This document shows positions 1 to 5,487 of a stretch of 9,770 nucleotides of DNA, one piece after another (the first letter of the stretch is position 1; each line of letters begins with the position of its first letter). Source of the DNA: JABABD01 sp965530995 (GTDB taxonomy: Bacteria; Bacteroidota; Bacteroidia; Flavobacteriales; Flavobacteriaceae); NCBI GenBank assembly GCA_965530995.1, contig CBESOB010000106.1, positions 1-9,770 on the forward strand, written 5' to 3'. The notes under the pieces were generated by a model. It did no database searches. It was not told where the DNA came from and saw only the letters and a list, made by a program, of their open reading frames with translations. The position numbers and the translations under genes were made by a program.

Positions 1-535
1 AACAAGCACCGTTTTTCTGAAAAAAGAGGGCATGAAAATAGGCTTTGGTGCCATCGGGAAGGGCTATGCAGCAGACAAGGCAAAGGACCTTTTGAAATCG
101 AAAGGAGTTCTAGCTGGAATAATAAATGCTTCAGGCGATATGAACACATGGGGAAAACAACCCAATGGAGAGCTGTGGAAAGTGGCCATCAAGAATCCAC
201 TGAACAAGAATAAAGTGTTCACGATGTTTCCGGTCTATGAGAAGGCATTGGTTACATCAGGAAATTATGAGAAATATGTCACCTTCAATGGGAAGCGATA
301 TTCCCATATTATCGACCCAAGAACAGGATATCCTAGTAGTGGCATTGTAAGTGTCAGTGTTTTATCGCCTAGTGCCGAACTAGCGGACGCCTTGGCAACT
401 TCCATTTTCGTTATGGGAAAAGACACAGGATTAAATTTTATAGACCAATTAAAGAACATAGAATGCATTATAGTGGATGACCAAGGTAAAACGTGGTACT
501 CAAAAAATATAGACCGACAAAACAAATCAAATTAA
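1..535 (+). CDS. apbE: FAD:protein FMN transferase (ApbE family), 3' part
   Basis: The reading frame is open to the left edge (first full codon at position 2), so the protein's N-terminal half lies outside the window; the ATG at 32 is internal. The frame reads FLKKEGMKIGFGAIGKGYAA, the ApbE motif around the conserved GxxKGYAxD. It continues with NASGDMNTWG (usually N-x-GGD; here Ser replaces the first Gly), the signature TSGNYEKY, then HIIDPRTGYP, and a C-terminal ELADALATSIFVMG matching the ADALxT segment that helps bind the metal and FAD. ApbE enzymes use Mg2+ and FAD to link FMN covalently to Ser/Thr of extracytoplasmic proteins, and are usually exported or membrane anchored; the signal peptide cannot be checked here. 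It ends 5 bp before the DUF4266 gene and is co-transcribed with it. The family call is firm; the target protein is inferred (see DUF3570). Confidence 0.93.
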   Translation, partial: TSTVFLKKEGMKIGFGAIGKGYAADKAKDLLKSKGVLAGIINASGDMNTWGKQPNGELWKVAIKNPLNKNKVFTMFPVYEKALVTSGNYEKYVTFNGKRYSHIIDPRTGYPSSGIVSVSVLSPSAELADALATSIFVMGKDTGLNFIDQLKNIECIIVDDQGKTWYSKNIDRQNKSN

Positions 536-540
536 GCCAA

Positions 541-753
541 ATGATCAAGAAAATCATCTTTCTATTAGCTATCGTAGCTTCCTTAAGCTCATGTGTTGCC
601 GTAAAAGAATACGAAAAAATAAATATTAACGACCCAGACATGAAACTTTCTGCGAATACTATAAATCGTTTTGAAACTAATTTTCAAGTCTATCGAGAAG
701 CGGCTTCAGGTGCCAATGGAGGTAAAACTGGTGGTGGATGTGGTTGTAATTAA
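541..753 (+). CDS. Small DUF4266-type lipoprotein with C-terminal GGGCGCN
   Basis: A 70-residue protein. I chose the ATG at 541 rather than the in-frame ATG at 493: the latter lies inside apbE and would add 16 charged residues before the signal peptide. Residues 1-17 form a lipoprotein signal peptide (KK, then a hydrophobic core IIFLLAIVASL) with lipobox LSSC, so Cys18 would be lipidated and the mature protein is about 53 residues. The mature part is a short polar segment, then REAASGAN at 52-59, a Gly-rich linker and the end GGGCGCN, with Cys67 and Cys69. This matches the DUF4266 family as I recall it; no biochemical function is known to me. The CGC end could bind a metal, form a disulfide or be a modification site. 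Its stop is one base before the DUF3570 start, so the two are translationally coupled. The family call rests on the lipobox, size, tail and neighbours. Confidence 0.85.
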   Translation: MIKKIIFLLAIVASLSSCVAVKEYEKININDPDMKLSANTINRFETNFQVYREAASGANGGKTGGGCGCN

Positions 754-754
754 T

Positions 755-2203
755 ATGAAAAGTATACTAGCAACCATATTGTTTTGTTTCCCGATCTTGA
801 TATTTTCGCAACAAAGTCAAGACTCGACTGGGGTTTACAAGAAACGTGTTTTAGAATCTACAGAAGTAGATTTCTTGATGAGTTATTACACGCAAGATGG
901 TACTCATGCGGCTGTAACAGGAGGTATAGGTAATGAAAGATTAACAGATATTACGCCAACTTTTGTGGTGGCCATTCCGTTAAATGCGGACGACGTATTA
1001 ACGATTGATGCGGGAATCTCGGCGTATTCATCAGCATCTTCAAGTAACCTAGATCCTTTTGACGCCTCTGGCGCATCTGATGGCGAAGAGGAAGAAGACG
1101 AAGATGAAGCCAATGGCGCAGCTGGGCCTAGTCCTTGGGTAGAATCTTCTGGAGCTTCAGCTCAAGACGTTTGGGCAGGCCTGAATGCAAGCTACAGCCA
1201 TAGTTCTGACGACAGGAATAATATCTGGAGCGCTAATGTCGGATTTGCCACAGAATATGATTATACATCCATTGGTTTCGGAGGAGGTTTCACCAAGTTG
1301 TTCAACGAAAAGAATACAGAATTAGGTGTCAAAGGACAAGTATATTTAGATACTTGGAACCCAAAGTACCCCACTGAATTGGATTCGTATATTGAAGTTG
1401 GAGGAAATTTAAACGACGGTTTTTTTGAAGCCATAGAAATCCTTGATCAGGAAGGAAATATCATTGACAAAGATGGTACTCAAGTCTGGAGTCCTTTTAG
1501 CTCAACTTTAATAAATGATAAGGCCAGAAATTCCTATTCGCTGTCATTTAGTTTTTCTCAAATAGTAAGCAAAAATGCGCAATTCTCATTGTTCTTTGAT
1601 TTGGTTAAGCAAGAGGGCTGGTTGGCTAATCCTATGCAACGTGTGTATTTTGCGGATAGGGATAATTATTACGTGGGTAACGCAAGTAGCATTCCAAATT
1701 ATACATCACCTACCAATAGGGATGTGTTTCAGTTAGCGGATGATATTGAGCGTTTGCCAGACACTCGATTTAAGATACCAATAGGCGCTAGGTTTAATTA
1801 TTATATCAACGAAAACTTTGTGTTGCGTACCTATTATCGGTATTACACGGATGACTGGGGTATTAATTCACACACAGCCAATATAGAGTTACCCATTAAG
1901 TTCTCACAGGGAAAGTTTACAATTTATCCAAGCTATAGATACTATACGCAGACAGCCGCCGATTATTTTGCACCCTATGAGGAAAATCTTTCAACCTCTC
2001 AGTTTTACACTTCTGATTACGATCTATCTAAATTCAGTAGTAATCAGTATGGTATAGGATTCAATTACACCGATATTTTCACAAAATTCAAGATCTTTAA
2101 GTTCGGATTGAAATCCATTGACTTGAAATACAGTATCTATGATAGAAGCGACGGTCTTAGTTCTAATATTATTTCCGCAGGATTTAAATTTATCATGGAT
2201 TGA
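755..2203 (+). CDS. DUF3570-type outer-membrane protein
   Basis: 482 residues from the ATG at 755, one base after the DUF4266 stop. An upstream in-frame ATG at 671 is rejected because it overlaps DUF4266 and puts 28 residues before an obvious signal peptide (1-19, ILATILFCFPILIFSQ). After that come alternating beta-type segments rich in Tyr, Phe and Asn (for example YYRYYTDDWG, FTIYPSYRYYTQT) up to a terminal strand IISAGFKFIMD, consistent with an outer-membrane barrel. The N-terminal part contains YSSASSS (91-97), DASGAS (103-108), eight acidic residues in a row (111-118) and ESSGAS (130-135). DUF3570 has no established function that I know of. The near-end YDRSDGLSSN and the SAS/SGAS region match the family as I remember it. 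Because it sits in one operon with ApbE, it may be the flavinylated partner (inference). The barrel call comes from sequence pattern only. Confidence 0.85.
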   Translation: MKSILATILFCFPILIFSQQSQDSTGVYKKRVLESTEVDFLMSYYTQDGTHAAVTGGIGNERLTDITPTFVVAIPLNADDVLTIDAGISAYSSASSSNLDPFDASGASDGEEEEDEDEANGAAGPSPWVESSGASAQDVWAGLNASYSHSSDDRNNIWSANVGFATEYDYTSIGFGGGFTKLFNEKNTELGVKGQVYLDTWNPKYPTELDSYIEVGGNLNDGFFEAIEILDQEGNIIDKDGTQVWSPFSSTLINDKARNSYSLSFSFSQIVSKNAQFSLFFDLVKQEGWLANPMQRVYFADRDNYYVGNASSIPNYTSPTNRDVFQLADDIERLPDTRFKIPIGARFNYYINENFVLRTYYRYYTDDWGINSHTANIELPIKFSQGKFTIYPSYRYYTQTAADYFAPYEENLSTSQFYTSDYDLSKFSSNQYGIGFNYTDIFTKFKIFKFGLKSIDLKYSIYDRSDGLSSNIISAGFKFIMD

Positions 2204-2282
2204 CATCAACTTAATACTAGTTATTTTTAATTAAATGTTTAGTATTCTGATAATTGTCATGTACACTATCATTGATTTATTC

Positions 2283-2290
2283 CAACTTTG
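2283..2290 (+). promoter_or_regulatory. Possible -7 box upstream of ferritin (weak)
   Basis: CAACTTTG differs at one base from the Bacteroidota -7 consensus TAnnTTTG and lies 85 bp before the ferritin start. I find no TTG at the expected 17-23 bp upstream, so this is only a candidate. The rest of 2204-2375 is AT-rich spacer without an open frame; an imperfect AT-rich inverted repeat (AATACTA at 2213, TAGTATT at 2240) has a 20-nt loop and is not a convincing terminator. Confidence 0.25.
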
Positions 2291-2375
2291 CTAAAACAGA
2301 GTAAGTAGCTAGTTAAATTCGAGATGCATATCTGACTATAACTTATTCATTACCTTTAACTTAAAATATTTAAAA

Positions 2376-2867
2376 ATGGTAAATTCAATCGAAAAATTAC
2401 TCAACAGTCAAGTCAAATTTGAGGCTATGGCATCCATGCAGTACCTTGCCATGGCTGCTTGGGCAGAGGCAGAAGGTTATAATGGTGTGGCCACGTTTTT
2501 TTATGGCCAGTCTGAAGAAGAACGACTTCATATGATCAAGTTGGTGCAATTTATCAATGAAAGGAATGGTAAGGTCAAAATTCCGGCATTGGAAGCGCCA
2601 CAGCCTAATTTCAAATCGTTGAATGACCTCTTTGAGACCTTCTTGAAAAGCGAGGTGAATGTCACCCAAAAAATAAACGACATCATAAACGAATGTTTGG
2701 AGCATAAGGATTACATCGTGCATAATTTCATGCAATGGTATGTCACTGAACAACTAGAAGAGGAATCATTGGCTAGGACCTTGTTGGATAAACTAAAGAT
2801 CATTGGCAATGATAGATCCGGTCATTATTTGTTTGATCGTGACGTTGCTGGGACCAAGGTCGAATAG
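2376..2867 (+). CDS. ftnA: Ferritin (ferroxidase-active, FtnA-like)
   Basis: 163 residues, the usual length of bacterial non-haem ferritin. It stores iron by oxidising Fe2+ at a di-iron site and mineralising Fe3+ in a 24-subunit cytoplasmic shell. All ferroxidase ligands of the E. coli FtnA type can be placed: Glu16 (KFEAMAS), Glu48 and His51 (EEERLHM), Glu92 (KSEVNVTQKIN), Gln125 and Glu128 (WYVTEQLEEE). Glu124 and Glu127, matching the third iron site, are also present. The segment NFMQWYVTEQ is typical of the fourth helix. No haem-ligand methionine in the bacterioferritin position is evident. The start at 2376 is preceded by an A/T-only stretch without a Shine-Dalgarno sequence, normal for this phylum. 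It sits alone between DUF3570 (172 bp upstream) and guaB (66 bp downstream). The symbol is assigned by similarity to FtnA. Confidence 0.95.
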   Translation: MVNSIEKLLNSQVKFEAMASMQYLAMAAWAEAEGYNGVATFFYGQSEEERLHMIKLVQFINERNGKVKIPALEAPQPNFKSLNDLFETFLKSEVNVTQKINDIINECLEHKDYIVHNFMQWYVTEQLEEESLARTLLDKLKIIGNDRSGHYLFDRDVAGTKVE

Positions 2868-2874
2868 GTATTGA

Positions 2875-2896
2875 TTAATAGGGTTTATTCTATTAA
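2875..2896 (+). repeat. AT-rich inverted repeat after ferritin
   Basis: TTAATAG (2875-2881) and CTATTAA (2890-2896) form a 7-bp stem with an 8-nt loop, a few bases after the ferritin stop. Four A residues and two G follow rather than a T-run on the plus strand, so it is a poor intrinsic terminator. It also lies where the -33 element of the guaB promoter would be. Confidence 0.3.
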
Positions 2897-2902
2897 AAGG
2901 CC

Positions 2903-2910
2903 TATATTTG
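2903..2910 (+). promoter_or_regulatory. -7 promoter box of guaB
   Basis: TATATTTG is a perfect match to the Bacteroidota/Flavobacterium -7 consensus TAnnTTTG and lies 24 bp upstream of the guaB ATG, predicting a very short leader. No TTG occurs 17-23 bp upstream; the nearest -33-like element is TTTA at 2884 with 16 bp spacing. The box is clear, the -33 element weak. Confidence 0.6.
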
Positions 2911-2912
2911 CA

Positions 2913-2933
2913 TGCAATTAATCTTTAATTGCA
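2913..2933 (+). promoter_or_regulatory. Perfect 9-bp dyad abutting the guaB start codon
   Basis: TGCAATTAA (2913-2921) and TTAATTGCA (2925-2933) are exact reverse complements separated by TCT. The right arm ends on the base before the guaB ATG. The element starts 3 bp after the -7 box, so it covers the predicted transcription start and the whole leader. It could be an operator for a dimeric repressor or an mRNA hairpin that hides the start codon. The role is inferred; the symmetry is seen directly. Confidence 0.5.
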
Positions 2934-4406
2934 ATGATTTCACACGAAAATAAAATAGTTGGAGAAGGGTTAACCTACGACGACGTGCTGCTAGTCCCAG
3001 CTTATTCAGAAGTACTTCCTAGAGAAGTCAATATCCAAACAAAATTCACGCGTAATATCACTATCAATGTGCCTATTATATCCGCTGCTATGGATACGGT
3101 TACAGAAAGTCGTTTGGCCATTGCTATGGCGCAAGAAGGTGGTATTGGTGTATTGCATAAAAACATGACCATCGCTGAGCAAGCTGCCAAGGTGAGACGT
3201 GTAAAAAGAGCTGAAAGTGGTATGATCATCGATCCAGTAACACTGCCCATTACGGCAATTGTTTCTGATGCCAAACAGAATATGAAAGAACACGGTATTG
3301 GTGGTATTCCAATCGTTGATGATAATATGACCTTGATCGGTATTGTCACGAATCGAGACTTGCGTTTTGAGAAGAACGACGACCGACCGATTTCTGAAGT
3401 CATGACAAGTGAAAGTTTAGTCACAGCTAAAGAAGGAACGTCACTTCAAGACGCTGAAGGTATTCTTCAAGAACATAAGATAGAAAAGCTGCCAGTTGTA
3501 GACAAGGATAATAAATTAGTAGGATTGATCACATTTCGTGACATTACCAAACTGACCCAAAAACCAATATCTAATAAAGACACATATGGCAGACTTCGCG
3601 TCGCTGCAGCAGTTGGTGTAACTGGTGATGCTGTAGATAGAGTAGAAGCCCTGGTAAAAGCTGGGGTGGATGCCGTAGTCATCGATACAGCTCATGGGCA
3701 CACTAAAGGTGTCGTAACGGTTTTGAAAAAGGTTAAGAATAAATTTCCAAAGTTGGATGTTATTGTTGGTAATATTGCAACAGGTGAAGCTGCTAAATAT
3801 TTGGTAGATGCTGGAGCAGATGCTGTTAAGGTTGGTATTGGGCCAGGCTCGATCTGTACGACACGAGTGGTTGCAGGAGTAGGTTTTCCTCAATTTTCCG
3901 CAGTTTTGGAAGTCGCTGCTGCTATTAAAGGCTCGGGTGTGCCTGTAATTGCCGATGGCGGTATACGATATACTGGAGATATCCCTAAAGCCATTGCCGC
4001 AGGAGCAGATACAGTGATGTTAGGATCTTTATTAGCCGGTACCAAGGAATCACCTGGAGAAACCATTATCTACGAAGGACGTAAGTTCAAGTCCTATCGC
4101 GGCATGGGTTCTGTAGAGGCCATGAAACAAGGCAGTAAAGACCGTTATTTCCAAGATGTGGAAGATGATATCAAGAAGCTAGTGCCAGAAGGTATTGTGG
4201 GACGCGTGCCATACAAAGGAGATCTGTATGAAAGTATTCATCAATTCATCGGCGGATTGCGTGCAGGCATGGGTTATTGTGGTGCCAAAGATATCGAAAC
4301 CTTAAAGGATACTGGGCGTTTTGTGAAAATTACGGCTTCAGGTATTAACGAGAGTCACCCACATGATGTAACGATCACTAAGGAATCACCGAATTATTCG
4401 AGGTAA
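2934..4406 (+). CDS. guaB: Inosine-5'-monophosphate dehydrogenase
   Basis: 490 residues, standard bacterial length. It oxidises IMP to XMP with NAD+, the first committed step to GMP, in the cytoplasm as a tetramer or octamer. The N-terminal GEGLTYDDVLLVPAYSEVLP is the IMPDH hallmark. Two CBS domains (about 95-152 and 155-212) interrupt the TIM barrel and usually bind adenine/guanine nucleotides to regulate assembly. Catalytic residues are present: Asp251 (IDTAHGH), Cys308 in the loop GPGSICTTR, which forms the covalent intermediate, Asp341 (DGGIRYTGDIPKA), and the Arg404-Tyr405 dyad in KDRYFQ that activates water. The flap region is PEGIVGRVPYKG, followed by GGLRAGMGYCGAKD. The start at 2934 is fixed by the family N-terminus. 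It has its own promoter box and a dyad at the start codon, and is convergent with the NTF2-like gene 52 bp downstream, with no clear terminator between. No unusual residues seen. Confidence 0.98.
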   Translation: MISHENKIVGEGLTYDDVLLVPAYSEVLPREVNIQTKFTRNITINVPIISAAMDTVTESRLAIAMAQEGGIGVLHKNMTIAEQAAKVRRVKRAESGMIIDPVTLPITAIVSDAKQNMKEHGIGGIPIVDDNMTLIGIVTNRDLRFEKNDDRPISEVMTSESLVTAKEGTSLQDAEGILQEHKIEKLPVVDKDNKLVGLITFRDITKLTQKPISNKDTYGRLRVAAAVGVTGDAVDRVEALVKAGVDAVVIDTAHGHTKGVVTVLKKVKNKFPKLDVIVGNIATGEAAKYLVDAGADAVKVGIGPGSICTTRVVAGVGFPQFSAVLEVAAAIKGSGVPVIADGGIRYTGDIPKAIAAGADTVMLGSLLAGTKESPGETIIYEGRKFKSYRGMGSVEAMKQGSKDRYFQDVEDDIKKLVPEGIVGRVPYKGDLYESIHQFIGGLRAGMGYCGAKDIETLKDTGRFVKITASGINESHPHDVTITKESPNYSR

Positions 4407-4458
4407 TTTGTGGTTATAGTAAAATGAATTGTACACCGTATTAGGTACCGTTATTAAT

Positions 4459-4926
4459 CTACCAATACTCAAAAATTCGAAATATTTTCCCGTTTTTAAA
4501 TTCAAAAAGAGTCATTTGGGGGTCCCCTTCTTTTACTTCGTTATCTATCTTCTTAATAAACCTTTTTTGAGCAACTACGCCATTTAGTCCCACAATTTTA
4601 TTTAATATTTCTATAGCGATTACTGTTCCGTCATAACCTCCATTTTTTTGATTTCGGATATAGCCATTATACAAATCCTCACGTGTGTAGGTTCCGCCAT
4701 ATTTTGGATGGACATATGTGAAATCTTCTGTGAAAAGTTCAAAGGTTTTATCGATATCCTCGATTGTTGAGTTTGACTGAAATACTTTTAGGTTCAAATC
4801 GTAATATTTTGTCACGACCGAGTTTAATGAATCTTGATGGGCCTCAGTTGCTTCTTGGGCGATAATTTGATTGGTTGTTATTCCAAATAAGAAAATTAAA
4901 CTTAATAATTTCAAATGTGTTTTCAT
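4459..4926 (-). CDS. Secreted NTF2/SnoaL-like (DUF4440-type) protein
   Basis: 155 residues with a signal peptide at about 1-23 (MKTHLKLLSLIFLFGI, cleavage likely at IIA-Q), so it is exported to the periplasm. The mature part has a helix-rich start, then FELFTEDFTYVHPKYGGTYTREDLYNGY, the pattern of small cone-shaped NTF2-like folds of the SnoaL/DUF4440 kind, and a beta-rich end MTLFEFKNGKIFRIFEYW (a terminal strand typical of the fold). Members include both enzymes and non-catalytic ligand-binding proteins; nothing here fixes a substrate. It starts 47 bp after the RidA-like stop, on the same strand, with AAAAGGA three bases before the ATG, unusually purine-rich for this phylum. It is probably the last gene of the minus-strand unit begun by the peptidase. 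The fold call is from pattern recognition. Confidence 0.65.
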   Translation of the reverse strand: MKTHLKLLSLIFLFGITTNQIIAQEATEAHQDSLNSVVTKYYDLNLKVFQSNSTIEDIDKTFELFTEDFTYVHPKYGGTYTREDLYNGYIRNQKNGGYDGTVIAIEILNKIVGLNGVVAQKRFIKKIDNEVKEGDPQMTLFEFKNGKIFRIFEYW

Positions 4927-4973
4927 AGGTCCTTTTGTGTGTCGGCTTTTTGATCAGTTCTATTATTTAGAGA

Positions 4974-5369
4974 CTAAAGCAAATCTTTTACTGCGGTTCC
5001 AGTAATTTTAACTTTTCCACCAAAAGGTAAAGCTTCAGCCTGATATATGGTTCTTGCCGGTCTTTTGTCTTTTGGAAATAATTCCATATATAATTTATTG
5101 ATTTCAGGTAAGTCTTCTAAGTTGTCAAAAGCAATATCAATGAATACAATATCATCTTTTTCGAATTCGGCGTTTTTTAGAGCAGAAAAGAAATTGGAAA
5201 ATGCCAGTCTACCTTCTTCTAAAATTGTTCCAGAAATATAGTCCCCGTCATTATTTACAGATAACTGACCACTTACAAAGCACATATTATTCACAACTAC
5301 AGCGTGACTAATGGGGTTAGACCAGTTTGGAAGGCCTTCACCTTTTATAATATATATTTTGCTATTCAT
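4974..5369 (-). CDS. RidA/YjgF-fold protein, non-canonical active site
   Basis: 131 residues without a signal peptide, so cytoplasmic. The RidA fold is recognised by NNMCFVSGQLSVNNDG (27-42), the central FSNFFSALKNAEFEKDDIVFI and the closing RPARTIYQAEALPFG with Arg106, which matches the substrate-carboxylate-binding Arg105 of E. coli RidA. RidA proper hydrolyses reactive enamines/imines such as 2-aminoacrylate. Two residues associated with that activity differ: the Tyr of GPYxQ is Ile20 (NPISHAV), and the Glu equivalent to Glu120 is Lys121 (GKVKITGTA). It may therefore belong to another Rid subfamily with a different substrate, and I give no symbol. The start at 5369 has AAAAAG just upstream. 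The broken Tat gene lies between it and the peptidase (117 bp gap). It is likely co-transcribed with the NTF2-like gene. Fold certain, function open. Confidence 0.85.
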   Translation of the reverse strand: MNSKIYIIKGEGLPNWSNPISHAVVVNNMCFVSGQLSVNNDGDYISGTILEEGRLAFSNFFSALKNAEFEKDDIVFIDIAFDNLEDLPEINKLYMELFPKDKRPARTIYQAEALPFGGKVKITGTAVKDLL

Positions 5370-5487
5370 ACTTTTTGGTTTCAGTACATTGTAAAGGAAT
5401 CGTTAAAACACCCTAAACCGAAAGGAGTTGCGCAGAAATTACTGCTTTGCTAAATCTTCTTCTAGACCATTTATTATTATTTTTCAT
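5362..5487 (-). pseudogene. Remnant of a gene with a Tat signal peptide
   Basis: An ATG at 5487-5485 overlaps the peptidase stop codon by one base (TAATG), the arrangement of a translationally coupled next gene. It encodes MKNNNKWSRRRFSKAVISAQ then LLSV, followed by TAG at 5415-5413, 24 codons in all. SRRRFSKA fits the twin-arginine pattern S/T-RR-x-F-x-K, with a hydrophobic stretch after it. Reading past the TAG, the frame gives GVLTIPLQCTETKKYE up to a second TAG at 5364, overlapping the RidA-like start. The continued hydrophobic run ending in Cys looks like the rest of a Tat lipoprotein signal. The most economical reading is a gene whose body was deleted, leaving its 5' end, with a nonsense codon in the signal. 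I cannot identify the lost protein. Alternatives are a genuinely short peptide or an assembly error. Confidence 0.55.

Noticed and set aside
493..540. Upstream in-frame start for the DUF4266 gene
   Set aside because: It lies within apbE and would bury the lipoprotein signal 16 residues inside the protein.
694..717. REAASGAN in DUF4266 as a flavinylation site
   Set aside because: The SGA core is present, but the acceptor position is Asn and the leading Asp is missing, so FMN attachment there is unlikely.
671..754. Upstream in-frame start for the DUF3570 gene
   Set aside because: It overlaps most of the end of the DUF4266 gene and would put 28 unrelated residues in front of a clean signal peptide; ATG 755 is favoured.
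2213..2246. AATACTA/TAGTATT inverted repeat after DUF3570 as a terminator
   Set aside because: The stem is all but A/T, the loop is 20 nt and there is no T-run after it.
4407..4458. Bidirectional terminator between guaB and the NTF2-like gene
   Set aside because: Only short, imperfect repeats (ACCGTATTA/ACCGTTATTA in direct orientation) are present; no stable stem with flanking T-run on either strand.
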